A stretch of 41,866 nucleotides of DNA from Candidatus Rifleibacteriota bacterium. GTDB lineage: Bacteria; Riflebacteria; Ozemobacteria; Ozemobacterales; Ozemobacteraceae. The translations under genes were made by a program, and so were the position numbers. Positions 9,362-17,545 of the stretch are shown here, piece after piece (the first letter of the stretch is position 1; each line of letters opens with the position of its first letter). The notes under the pieces were generated by a model that was not told the DNA's origin, did no database searches, and saw only the letters and a program-made list of their open reading frames with translations. The stretch is taken from positions 1-41,866 of the forward strand of contig JAKQQP010000115.1 of assembly GCA_029564115.1 (NCBI GenBank). The letters are read 5' to 3'.

Positions 9362-10810
9362 ATGGCAAAAAAGACAACAGGTTCTGAGAAAAACAGCGTC
9401 AAGGTCTTCAAGGTCGCTAACGCCTGGGATAAAATCAAAGGCAGCGAATTGAAGCTTCTTGAAAGACGCAACCAGGACTATCTCAAATTTATCAACACAT
9501 GCAAAACTGAACGCGGAACAATCGAATATATCGAAACCCGCGCCAACAAAGCCGGCTACAAGATGCTCCCCCCTCTTGGCCAGGGCAAAAAGCTTAAACC
9601 AGGCAGCAAGGTAATGTTCATCAACAAAAACCGCGCACTGGGAATGGCTGTCATCGGCAAAAGGCCGGCCAGCGAAGGTTTTCGTCTCATTGCTGCCCAT
9701 CACGACGTTCCCCGTATCGATATCAAAGCCCAGCCTCTTTACGAAAAGCACGGGCTGGCATTGTTCAAAACCCATTATTACGGCGGTATCAAAAAGTTTC
9801 AGTGGGCTGCCATCCCGCTGTCCCTGCACATTTTTGCCATAGGCAAAAACGGCAAACACATGAACTTCAGCATTGGCGAAAAGCCAGGCGACCCGGTTTT
9901 CACCATTACTGACGTCGCTCCGCACCTTGGCAAAAAAATTCAGTATGAACGCAAAACCGCCGATGTCATCAGCGGCGAAGAACTGAACATCGTGGTCGGG
10001 CACCAACCCACCGCTGCCGCCGACGAAAAAGAAGCCGAAACCCCCAATCGCGTTAAAAACGCCGTATTACTGCACATCGAAAAAGAATTCGGCCTCAGCG
10101 AAGAAGACCTCGCCTGGGCTGAAATCAGAGCTGTCCCGGCTATGCCGGCCGCCGAAGTAGGCTTCGACCGCTCGATGATCGGCGCCTACGGCCATGACGA
10201 CCGCGCCTGTGTCGGTGCCGCTTTTGCCGCTATCAACGAACTCGGCACCCCTGAACACACCGCTGCCATACTTCTTCTCGACAAAGAAGAAATTGGTTCA
10301 GCCGGTCCCAACGGTGCCCAGTCACAGATGGTCACCGACTTTCTCGGCATGCTGACCGAGGCAACCTCTGGCGAGAGCAGCTTTGCAGCCATTCGCAACG
10401 CTATCGGAGCCACACAGGTTCTTTCCGCCGACACCAATGCCCCCATCGACCCGACTTTTGAAGGAGCTTACGATCCGATGAACTCAGGCGTTGTCGGCAA
10501 AGGCGTCTGGATCACCAAGCATTCAGGTTCTGGCGGCAAATCTGGCAGCAGCGAAGCCGATATCGAATATCTGGCCTGCATCCGCAGTATGCTCACCAGT
10601 GAAAACATCCCCTACCAGTTCGGCGAAATGGGCAAGGTCGATGAAGGCGGCGGTGGCACCGTTGCTTACCTGCTCGCCAACCTCAACATGAGCGTTGTCG
10701 ATATCTCTCTGGGCACTCTCAGCCTGCACTCACCTTTCGAACTGATTTCTAAAGTAGATTATCATTATTCTGTCAGCGCTTACAAAGCGTTCATGCAGAA
10801 TCACTACTGA
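9362..10810 (+). CDS. M18-family metallo-aminopeptidase (aspartyl aminopeptidase-like)
   Basis: A 482-residue cytosolic zinc aminopeptidase of family M18, which removes N-terminal, often acidic, residues from peptides. Visible co-catalytic zinc-site residues include H114/D115 in AAHHDVPR, the aspartates of GHDDR (about 279-280), E309/E310 in DKEEIGS, D357 in SADTNA and H456 in LSLHSPFE. The domain between about 120 and 215 (KTHYYGGIKKFQWAAIPLSL) is the typical M18 dimerisation insert. The start is well supported by an AAGGAAGG ribosome site. It is a monocistronic unit, divergent from moxR and closed by a strong hairpin terminator. Confidence 0.92.
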   Translation: MAKKTTGSEKNSVKVFKVANAWDKIKGSELKLLERRNQDYLKFINTCKTERGTIEYIETRANKAGYKMLPPLGQGKKLKPGSKVMFINKNRALGMAVIGKRPASEGFRLIAAHHDVPRIDIKAQPLYEKHGLALFKTHYYGGIKKFQWAAIPLSLHIFAIGKNGKHMNFSIGEKPGDPVFTITDVAPHLGKKIQYERKTADVISGEELNIVVGHQPTAAADEKEAETPNRVKNAVLLHIEKEFGLSEEDLAWAEIRAVPAMPAAEVGFDRSMIGAYGHDDRACVGAAFAAINELGTPEHTAAILLLDKEEIGSAGPNGAQSQMVTDFLGMLTEATSGESSFAAIRNAIGATQVLSADTNAPIDPTFEGAYDPMNSGVVGKGVWITKHSGSGGKSGSSEADIEYLACIRSMLTSENIPYQFGEMGKVDEGGGGTVAYLLANLNMSVVDISLGTLSLHSPFELISKVDYHYSVSAYKAFMQNHY

Positions 10811-10822
10811 GTAAACCACTGA

Positions 10823-10870
10823 CCGGAACGAAACGCTCCTTATAACCGGGCGTTTCGTTCCGGATTTTTA
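10823..10870 (+). terminator. Strong intrinsic terminator after the M18 aminopeptidase gene
   Basis: A perfect 14-bp inverted repeat, CCGGAACGAAACGC (10823-10836) and its complement (10850-10863), with a 13-nt loop, is followed by ATTTTTAT. It sits 12 nt after the aminopeptidase stop and only 12-19 nt before the holA ATG, so holA needs a promoter inside or just around the terminator, or is expressed by read-through. Confidence 0.85.
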
Positions 10871-10881
10871 TAAAAAAAAAC

Positions 10882-12036
10882 ATGGATCAGGCAACACTCG
10901 AAAAACAGATCAGAAGCGGCAAACTTTCGACACCTCTGCTGGTATTCGGTGGCCCGGAAGTCTTCCTCAAAGAAAAAGCTTTCGCGCTGATGGCCAAAAG
11001 CATGGTCGCAGCCGAAGATCAGCACGAAAACGTCACGAGAGTCGTCTGCAGCGGCAAAGATCTGCCCGACACCCTCAACCTGATCTTCAGTTTTTCGTTC
11101 AACCCCAGCCCGAGACTTTTTTACCTGCAAAATATCGACGACGTACCCGCCAAGCAAAGGCGCGAATTTCTCGACAGACTTCATCAGGGCGGAATCCCCG
11201 CCGATACCTGCCTGATTTTTGCAGTTTCTGACGGCAAAACTGCCGGCGAAATCATAACAAAATTTAAACAACAGGCCGACAAAATCGACTTCTGGGCACC
11301 CTTCGCCAATCAGCTCGGGGCCTGGGTTAAACGTGAAGCCAGCGAACTCGGCAGCGAAATTTCTGCGGAAGCAGCTGATCTATTGATAGAGCTCGCCGGT
11401 TCCGATCTGGCACTTCTGCACCAGGAGCTTGCAAAACTGGCACTTGGCGCAGCCGGCGGCAGAATAGGCCTCGATGCTGTAAAAGCAGGCGTCGCCTACC
11501 TGCGTCAGGATACGGTTTTTGATTTTCTCGAACTTTTTGGTCGCCGCCAGCTGATTAAAGCGATGCGCTGCCTCGAAAGCCTTATCAACCGTGGTGAAGC
11601 TGCGCAAAAACTATGGTTCATGCTCTGCCGGCAATTGCGCGACTTCAGACTTTTTCATGAAGTTCTCGCCGACCGGCACGATCTGTTCGGCCCGATGGCG
11701 GATCTGCTGCGAAAATACCGGCAACTGGCCGATAAATCAGACTTCAGAGCCAATCAGGAAAAAAAGAACATTATCGCCGAAATACAAAACCTCGCTGACT
11801 CAGTACCCGAATCTCTCGCTAAAACCCTCGGGCTGAAAAATCAGGCCAAACTCCGCAACATGCACCTGGCACTGAATTTTTCTTATTCTGAGCTTATCAG
11901 AGCCTGGCCACAGATGCTGAACCTCGATCTACACCTCAAATCAGGCGCCCCAGACCCGCGTGCCGCGCTGCAGAACTTTATCGCCGGCATCCTCTGCGAA
12001 AGAGCCGCTGATGAACGCGGATTTTGTCGCGGATAA
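10882..12036 (+). CDS. holA: DNA polymerase III delta subunit
   Basis: A 384-residue protein with the HolA layout. The N-terminal clamp-loader ATPase-like domain has no functional P-loop (FGGPEVFLKEKAF near residue 22, FNPSPRLFYLQNID near 73), followed by the lid and the C-terminal collar region (TVFDFLELFGRRQ, WFMLCRQLRDFR). It opens the sliding clamp as part of the clamp loader. It faces rpsT, a neighbourhood also seen in Firmicutes and other bacteria. The last eight or so residues after CERAA are encoded by a copy of a short dispersed repeat, which also provides the stop codon, so the native C-terminus may have been altered. No clear Shine-Dalgarno sequence precedes the ATG. Confidence 0.9.
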   Translation: MDQATLEKQIRSGKLSTPLLVFGGPEVFLKEKAFALMAKSMVAAEDQHENVTRVVCSGKDLPDTLNLIFSFSFNPSPRLFYLQNIDDVPAKQRREFLDRLHQGGIPADTCLIFAVSDGKTAGEIITKFKQQADKIDFWAPFANQLGAWVKREASELGSEISAEAADLLIELAGSDLALLHQELAKLALGAAGGRIGLDAVKAGVAYLRQDTVFDFLELFGRRQLIKAMRCLESLINRGEAAQKLWFMLCRQLRDFRLFHEVLADRHDLFGPMADLLRKYRQLADKSDFRANQEKKNIIAEIQNLADSVPESLAKTLGLKNQAKLRNMHLALNFSYSELIRAWPQMLNLDLHLKSGAPDPRAALQNFIAGILCERAADERGFCRG

Positions 12037-12118
12037 AAAATGTGTCCTGGCCACGGATGAACGCGGATTGACGCGGATGAAAAATATACCCTGGCCATTG
12101 ACGAACGCGGATGAACGA
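12010..12118 (+). repeat. Copy of the GATGAACGCGGAT repeat family with a 44-bp tandem period
   Basis: Copies of GATGAACGCGGAT occur at 12010, 12056 and, slightly altered, near 12101. Segments 12031-12074 and 12075-12118 are imperfect 44-bp tandem copies sharing AAAAAT, CCTGGCCA and GAACGCGGAT. Read on the minus strand this is the same ATCCGCGTTCATCCGTGG motif found at 28016-28256. The left end lies inside the 3' end of holA. Confidence 0.8.
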
Positions 12119-12228
12119 CAGCCTCGGGCGCAGGGCGTGTTTAAATTTAATAAATGCCCTAAAGCCATAAACCGGAAGCACGCTCTGGGCATGCTCCCGG
12201 GTAAATGGCTAACAGTCGATCAGTTAAT

Positions 12229-12268
12229 CAATAAAACAGTCAGTAGAAAAATTATTTCTGCAGTCTGT
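12229..12268 (-). terminator. Imperfect hairpin overlapping the rpsT stop, possible terminator
   Basis: On the minus strand, ACAGACTGCAGAAA can pair with TTTCTACTGACTGT (11 of 14 positions) around a 5-nt loop and is followed by TTTTATT. The first arm includes the last rpsT codons. This is a plausible but imperfect intrinsic terminator. Confidence 0.4.
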
Positions 12269-12521
12269 TAACGGCCTTCATCAGGCGGCTGATTTTTCTG
12301 GAAGCGGTTTTAGGATGAATAACTTTGTTAGAGGCAGCTTTAGCAAATTTCTTGATAGCTGTTTTGGTTGCATCAGCCACTTCTGCTGCCGGCTGTTTAG
12401 TTTCGGCGGCAACAATGGCCTTTTTGCGGAGGGTCTTGAGTTCAGACTTTACAGATACCCGCAGAGTGTGGCGGCGGGCTGCTTTGCGAGCGTTTTTAGC
12501 TGCTGATTTAGTATTAGCCAT
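12252..12521 (-). CDS. rpsT: 30S ribosomal protein S20
   Basis: An 89-residue, very lysine/arginine/alanine-rich protein with the S20 features: N-terminal ANTKSAAKNARKAARR, a middle helix with KSELKTLRKKA, and the C-terminal HPKTASRKISRLMKAVN. It binds 16S rRNA during small-subunit assembly. The ATG at 12521 is chosen over a GTG three codons earlier because an AAAGGTG ribosome site is placed correctly for it and the family begins MANTKSA. It is transcribed towards holA as a single gene. Confidence 0.97.
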   Translation of the reverse strand: MANTKSAAKNARKAARRHTLRVSVKSELKTLRKKAIVAAETKQPAAEVADATKTAIKKFAKAASNKVIHPKTASRKISRLMKAVNRLQK

Positions 12522-12664
12522 GATAATCACCTTTCATAATTCAATATTGGAACTTCAATGTTATCACCAATTCAAATAAATTTCAACAGTTTTTTATGGC
12601 AGAATCGTACACAGACAGAGAAAGCGGCAAAATCGACAGTAACACCCATCGCCTGCCGTTGACG

Positions 12665-12694
12665 AACAAAGGCCGCCCGCAGGCGGCCTTTGTT
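12665..12694 (-). terminator. Perfect 13-bp hairpin downstream of the beta-propeller gene
   Basis: AACAAAGGCCGCC (12665-12677) and its exact complement (12682-12694) enclose a CGCA loop, 29 nt past the stop of the secreted propeller gene on the minus strand. The GC-rich core flanked by AAA/TTT is typical of an intrinsic terminator usable in both directions, though the T-run is short. Confidence 0.7.
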
Positions 12695-12723
12695 GCGACA
12701 TCATTGATGAGCAGAGACGAAAG

Positions 12724-13752
12724 TCAGGGTATCGTGTAAGTACACAGAACGAAGTTGTCCTCGGTCGGGTAGAAACCCATGACACGTCCATCGGGGCAGA
12801 CGACTCGTTTCCTGGGAAGATCCGGAGCAAGATGCGGAATTGTCAGAATGTCCAGCTCTCCGAGGAGTTTGCCTTCTGGCGAAAAGCGATAGAGTCTTTC
12901 TCTGAAAATATGGCCTTCTTCATGGCAGGCCACAAGGCAAAGATAGACATTACCGGCCGCATCCAGGCCAAGAACTTCACCGCCGGCCCACGAGACGCCG
13001 GGCTGCTTTGCTTCATAAGGCAGCTTGTGCAGCACAACCGTTTCTGTGGGCGAAGCGACAGTGCGCAGATAAAAATCAGCTTCGAGCTCTTCAATTTCGA
13101 GGCCGAACAGACGCTCGTTTGCATCGGCATAGAGACTCAAGCCCTGATCGCCAACAAGCTGCTCTTTAAGTTCACCGTCAGCACCAAAGCGCAGAACAGC
13201 CTGCATAACGGGGTGACTGACGAGCAGATCGCCATTTTTGCTGAACTCGATGGCGCGAGCGCCATTGAAGCCTTCGATCATCTGCTTAACTTCGCCATCG
13301 GCACCGACAACATTGATATAGCCGGCGACATTGTCGAGAAACGCGAATGAACCATCAGCAGAAACTGCAAAGTCGACAACCATCTGGCCATAGCTGGCTA
13401 TAGACACAGACTTTTCAAGGCTGCCATCAGCTTTAAAAAGCTTCAGTTCATGATTCAAAGAATCAAGAACCCAGACAGAGCCGCCATCTATCATACGAAA
13501 AGCCCAGGGAACGCCATAGGTAGAGGGTTCTTCGAGAGAATCCTGATCCTGGCCGCCAACCTGGGCGGGAGCCGTTCCGAAGGGGATTTTCAGATAGTCT
13601 ACAGATGGCATGGCATCGAACATGCTGCGGTGATAGCTGAGATTGTTGATAAATTTGAACTCGGTTTCGGAGGCAACGCCAGGAGCTTCTGAAGCAAAAC
13701 TGGCGATAGAGGCGAACAGACAGAGAACCAGGGCAATTATTTTTTTCAGCAT
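12724..13752 (-). CDS. Secreted NHL/six-bladed beta-propeller-like protein
   Basis: A 342-residue protein with a clear N-terminal signal peptide (about 1-20, KKIIALVLCLFASIASFAS). The mature part contains repeated strands of the type VWVLDSLNHELKLFKADG, FLDNVAGYINVVGADGEV and VLRFGADGELKEQLVG, typical of NHL/SMP-30-like propeller blades. This suggests an extracytoplasmic binding or structural role; no catalytic residues can be named. A GGATG ribosome site lies 5 nt before the ATG. It begins 18 nt after the M23 peptidase gene and is probably co-transcribed with it; a strong hairpin follows it. Confidence 0.8.
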   Translation of the reverse strand: MLKKIIALVLCLFASIASFASEAPGVASETEFKFINNLSYHRSMFDAMPSVDYLKIPFGTAPAQVGGQDQDSLEEPSTYGVPWAFRMIDGGSVWVLDSLNHELKLFKADGSLEKSVSIASYGQMVVDFAVSADGSFAFLDNVAGYINVVGADGEVKQMIEGFNGARAIEFSKNGDLLVSHPVMQAVLRFGADGELKEQLVGDQGLSLYADANERLFGLEIEELEADFYLRTVASPTETVVLHKLPYEAKQPGVSWAGGEVLGLDAAGNVYLCLVACHEEGHIFRERLYRFSPEGKLLGELDILTIPHLAPDLPRKRVVCPDGRVMGFYPTEDNFVLCTYTIP

Positions 13753-13770
13753 TTTTTCATCCTGTATAGG

Positions 13771-14628
13771 TCACGGCATCGGGATGCCACCCGAACGCGG
13801 GTTGATGTGTTCCCCATTCTTTTTGAGTTCGAAATGAAGGTGAGCGCCGGTGGTGTATATACCGGTATTGTCGGATCTGGCGATTTCCTGGCCTTTGCCG
13901 ACGCGCTGCCCCTGCTTGACGTTATAGCTCCTCAAGTGGCAGTAGAAAGATTCGTAACCATTGTCGTAGCGAACTTTCACATAGCGACCGCCACCAGACT
14001 CATAGCCTACAGCGACTACAGTTCCGTCACCGAGAGCGTTCAGGCGAGTGCCGTTCGGAACCGGCAGATCGATACCGTAGTGCATGCTGCGGGTGCCTTC
14101 GGTCGGATGAATACGCATACCATACTCAGAACTGGCTCTCGATGGCATCGGGCTGCAGGGTGCGGCGCCCCAGCCGCCGGTCGATTTACTCGAACTCGAC
14201 GATGAAGAGCTTGACGACGAACTGGAAGACGAAGATTTTTTGTCATTCGAAGACGACTGCTGCCAGGGGTAGATTACTGGAGTTTTTCCGGCGGGGCTGC
14301 CGGGCGTAGACACGTAATTAGCGTGAACATAGGCCACTTTGCCCTTGTAGTTTATTTTGTACCAGGCCCCTTCGCGACCGATAACTTCGAGTTTGTTACC
14401 GCCATAGAGGCTGCCGATTATCTTGCCCCACGGGGAACTGCGCACATTCAGCGACGTCGTCACATGCACCGTACCTTTGGTGATCTTCTGAGCGGAACTT
14501 GTGCCCACGACTTTGCCGGCCTGAGAGTTGAGATATACGTCTTTTTCTTCGAACGGGTCAGCGGCCGTGACCGCCACTGCAATACCACCCGTAAGAAGAA
14601 GAGCCAGAAATACATTGATATTTTTCAT
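13771..14628 (-). CDS. Secreted SH3-domain M23 peptidase with polyserine linker
   Basis: A 285-residue protein: signal peptide (about 1-23, VFLALLLTGGIAVAVTAA), bacterial SH3 domain (about 55-108, TTSLNVRSSPWGKIIG), a linker with 16 consecutive serines (about 132-147), then an M23 lysostaphin-like metallopeptidase domain. Zinc and catalytic residues are all present: H183 and D187 in HYGIDLP, H231 in YCHLRS, and H263/H265 in GAHLHFE, so it should be active on peptidoglycan cross-links. The start at 14628 has GAGG 6 nt upstream; an upstream in-frame start is unlikely because it would bury the signal peptide. It is divergent from the GAF-protein operon. Confidence 0.93.
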   Translation of the reverse strand: MKNINVFLALLLTGGIAVAVTAADPFEEKDVYLNSQAGKVVGTSSAQKITKGTVHVTTSLNVRSSPWGKIIGSLYGGNKLEVIGREGAWYKINYKGKVAYVHANYVSTPGSPAGKTPVIYPWQQSSSNDKKSSSSSSSSSSSSSSSSKSTGGWGAAPCSPMPSRASSEYGMRIHPTEGTRSMHYGIDLPVPNGTRLNALGDGTVVAVGYESGGGRYVKVRYDNGYESFYCHLRSYNVKQGQRVGKGQEIARSDNTGIYTTGAHLHFELKKNGEHINPRSGGIPMP

Positions 14629-14655
14629 AGCTGACCTCACTACTTGGTTTTTCAG

Positions 14656-14668
14656 ATTATACATTATA
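14656..14668 (-). promoter_or_regulatory. Tandem TATAAT boxes upstream of the M23 peptidase gene
   Basis: On the minus strand two TATAAT hexamers, 14663-14668 and 14656-14661, lie 1 nt apart, about 28-35 nt upstream of the ATG at 14628. No good -35 hexamer is visible at the proper distance, so the promoter may be weak or helped by an activator. Confidence 0.45.
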
Positions 14669-14711
14669 CCGGGCAAAAATTGGTTTAGTTTTCGACCTTT
14701 GCGTACATTTC

Positions 14712-14740
14712 TTGAATTGCCATGCAGAAAAGGTTATAAT
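14712..14740 (+). promoter_or_regulatory. Sigma70-type promoter of the GAF-signalling operon
   Basis: TTGAAT (14712-14717), a 17-nt spacer and a perfect TATAAT (14735-14740) lie 40 nt before the first start codon. It is the best promoter match in the window, and it suggests housekeeping-sigma expression of the following gene cluster. Confidence 0.8.
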
Positions 14741-14779
14741 CGGCTCTGATAAAGTATAAGACTGAAGGGGCAGCTGTTT

Positions 14780-17545
14780 TTGAAAATAGAATTACTCGAC
14801 GTTCTCACCAGAATGGACGACCTGCCGGAATTTTCCGAGCCGCCGGCCGTTCTATCGGATCTTTTGAAAAACATTGGCGACTACCGGGGACTGGCCCTGC
14901 GCTTTTACATTGGCGAAGAAACCGGCTGGAAGACTTTCTGCATCGACAGTGCGGCCAGCGCCGACTTTTCAGGCGTCTGCGACCTTTCCGGCTTTTTTCA
15001 ACCAGACAGTCAGGGGGAATTCGGCCTCAATGTCGTCGACAACACCGAATATCTGCTGCTGATAAGCCCCTACCTGGCAAATCACTCGCACCTTGCCGAT
15101 CTGACTCTTCTCGTTGACCGTTCAACCGGTATCTCAGCTTATGAATGGCAGCTTTTTGCCGATCATCTTGCGGGCAAAGTCTGTGTCAAGTTCCTTTTTC
15201 CCCTGCATCTCCTGCCATATTCTCTTGAAAACCCTCTACGACAACTCAATTTCATTCATGAATCACAATATCTGTTCAACCACAGCCACTCTGTTGACGC
15301 TTTGCCACCCGGTTACGAAAACCGGCAGTCAGAATTGTGGTTCAACGAGGACCTGCCGTTTCTCGAAGCTTTTTTAAACAAGCTTCGACTGCAATTCAAT
15401 CTTTACGCCACTTTCATCATTCAAAATGCCGCTCCAGGCTATTATAACCACCTCGCCGTAATAGCCATAGACGAAGACGAAGAACCCGAACGCGGTCTGA
15501 CCGACATGATCGATGCCGCCCTTCAGCATGACCCGCTCCAGGAAATGGCGATCATTTCAAGAAAAATCATGAAAACGGGCAAAAATGAGTTCACTGCCGG
15601 CGCGACAATGCCTCTCGTCTTTTCATGCCAGGCAGGTGGCGAAACTTACGGGCACCTGGGTGTAGCGGTTTCTCAACGCGACTTTCACCGGTATCTGAGT
15701 CACAACGCCAAATTACTGCCAATGCTGGCAAATCAACTGGGGCTGTATTTCAGCCATTACTACCAGCTGCGTAAAGAAGCTTTACACGGGCGTATGCTGC
15801 AGCAGATCAATCAGACCTGCAACACCATCAACTCTTCGGTCGATATCGGCGCCATTCTTTTTAAACTCGTTGAGAGTCTGAACTACCTGTTTGGGCAATA
15901 TTCAGGTGCCATTCTCATTTTTTCGCGCGAAACGAACGAACTCGAAATAGTTAACTACCTCGGCGCTAAAATACCCGAAAACTTCGATCTAGATGCCTTG
16001 ATCTGTGAAAGCGGGCCGGTAACCGAGGCTATAAATGAAGGGTCGGCATTCGACAACCGCGACGGCAGTCACGATCTGCCTATCCGCTACGTTCTGCCTC
16101 TTGCCACAACCCCGCAGGCGTCTTCAATCACTTCAGAATTTCTGCCTTTGCGCTCGCTCGGCGGCGTAGTTCTCTTCGATTCGCCTCTGAACAAACCCCT
16201 TTCAGAAGAATCTCTGACCAAACTCATGCCGATCCTGCTCAATGGCATCAGCGCTTCGCTGCAAGTCGCCTGCAACTACGCCGAAAAGCTCGACACCATT
16301 CGCGCGCTCGAGGGTCTGATGGCACGCCTTTCCGACACCGATGCCCTGCTCGACGAAATGATAATCATCATCAGAAGGCTGCTCAAGGTCAATCGTATCT
16401 CGTTTCTCGAACTCGACGAATCTGGCGAATTTCTCACCATCAAAAAAGGTTTCGGGCTGCCGCCCGGCATCATCGATAAAACGCGCATTCCCATCGGCGA
16501 AGAAATATCAGGTTATGTGGCGCAGCAGGGCCGCTCATACCGCATTGACAATATTGAATCCGAGGGTGTTTTCAAAAAGCGCTCTCTCGAACATTATCTG
16601 AACCGCTCGCTGCTGTCGGTGCCGCTTGTCAACACCAGAGCCACTTCAGACCGCAAAGTCATCGGGGTCATCAACGTCAACAACAAAACCAACGGCCTGA
16701 CATTCACTGCCCAGGATCAACAGCTGCTCGAAGCCATCGCTCACCTGGTCGTCACCGCCATGGAAAACGTCAGATTTCTTGAAGAACGCCTCGAGAAAGC
16801 CAACCTCGAAAGACAGCTTAAAGACGCCAAAGACATTCAGATGTCGCTGATGCCCAAAAACTTCAGCGATCTCCCCCCCAACCTTGAAGTTTTTGGGCAA
16901 AGTATCCCTGCCAAACAGATCGGCGGTGACTTTTTCGACATTTTCAATCTCAGCGACGGCAGACTGCTGGCCGTGCTGGGTGATGTTTCCGGCAAAGGCA
17001 TGCCTGCCGCCATTCTCATGGCAGTCACCAGAATGATCTTCTGGTCGGTAGTTCAAGACTGTACTGACCCGGTGCAGATTATCGAGCGGGCTAACGAAAA
17101 ACTCTGCACTCAGCTCGACTCTTACCACTTCGTTACTCTGCAGGTCGTCGCCATTGACCCGTCAACCGGCGCCTGCGAAATGTCTTCAGCCGGCCATGGG
17201 CCACTTCTTGTCAGACTCGACGCTCAATGCCGGCTTATCGAGAGCCGCAGCGGCCCGCCTCTTGGCATTGCCGGCATCAAAGGCGTTTATCACAAGGCCC
17301 CTTTCAGAATGTCGGCAGGAGATGCCTTCGTGATGTATACCGATGGTCTATCTGAAGAGCGTTCTAAATCAGGCGAAATGTACGGGTCTGACAGAATCAG
17401 CTATCTGCTCGGGTCAAACCCCGACAGCTCGGCTCAGGAACTCGTCAAAGCCATGATCAACGCCGCCGAAAACTGGCGGGGCGGTGCTGATGCTCACGAC
17501 GACCTGACGGTATTTACCCTTAAATATAAAGGATCGGCGCAATGA
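14780..17545 (+). CDS. GAF-array SpoIIE/RsbU-type protein phosphatase
   Basis: A 921-residue cytosolic protein. An N-terminal region (about 1-335) ends in a divergent GAF-like stretch; two clearer GAF domains follow (about 339-497 and 509-670), then a helix and a PP2C-type SpoIIE phosphatase domain (about 683-918). Metal-binding aspartates D717 (GGDFFD), D735 (GDVSGKG), D855 (YTDGLSEE) and D907/D908 (AHDDLTVF) are all present, so it should be an active Ser/Thr phosphatase. The family typically acts on anti-sigma antagonist or STAS-domain partners; none is encoded here. The start is TTG at 14780 with GAAGGGG ten nt upstream. It ends in an ATGA overlap with the GGDEF gene. Confidence 0.9.
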   Translation: MKIELLDVLTRMDDLPEFSEPPAVLSDLLKNIGDYRGLALRFYIGEETGWKTFCIDSAASADFSGVCDLSGFFQPDSQGEFGLNVVDNTEYLLLISPYLANHSHLADLTLLVDRSTGISAYEWQLFADHLAGKVCVKFLFPLHLLPYSLENPLRQLNFIHESQYLFNHSHSVDALPPGYENRQSELWFNEDLPFLEAFLNKLRLQFNLYATFIIQNAAPGYYNHLAVIAIDEDEEPERGLTDMIDAALQHDPLQEMAIISRKIMKTGKNEFTAGATMPLVFSCQAGGETYGHLGVAVSQRDFHRYLSHNAKLLPMLANQLGLYFSHYYQLRKEALHGRMLQQINQTCNTINSSVDIGAILFKLVESLNYLFGQYSGAILIFSRETNELEIVNYLGAKIPENFDLDALICESGPVTEAINEGSAFDNRDGSHDLPIRYVLPLATTPQASSITSEFLPLRSLGGVVLFDSPLNKPLSEESLTKLMPILLNGISASLQVACNYAEKLDTIRALEGLMARLSDTDALLDEMIIIIRRLLKVNRISFLELDESGEFLTIKKGFGLPPGIIDKTRIPIGEEISGYVAQQGRSYRIDNIESEGVFKKRSLEHYLNRSLLSVPLVNTRATSDRKVIGVINVNNKTNGLTFTAQDQQLLEAIAHLVVTAMENVRFLEERLEKANLERQLKDAKDIQMSLMPKNFSDLPPNLEVFGQSIPAKQIGGDFFDIFNLSDGRLLAVLGDVSGKGMPAAILMAVTRMIFWSVVQDCTDPVQIIERANEKLCTQLDSYHFVTLQVVAIDPSTGACEMSSAGHGPLLVRLDAQCRLIESRSGPPLGIAGIKGVYHKAPFRMSAGDAFVMYTDGLSEERSKSGEMYGSDRISYLLGSNPDSSAQELVKAMINAAENWRGGADAHDDLTVFTLKYKGSAQ

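Noticed and set aside
9263..10006. 247-codon minus-strand reading frame with hydrophobic stretches
   Set aside because: It lies entirely antisense to the M18 aminopeptidase gene, whose codon pattern and motifs are convincing.
14629..14676. Upstream in-frame start of the M23 peptidase gene
   Set aside because: It would place 16 residues before a normal signal peptide and run over the TATAAT boxes; the ATG at 14628 has GAGG.
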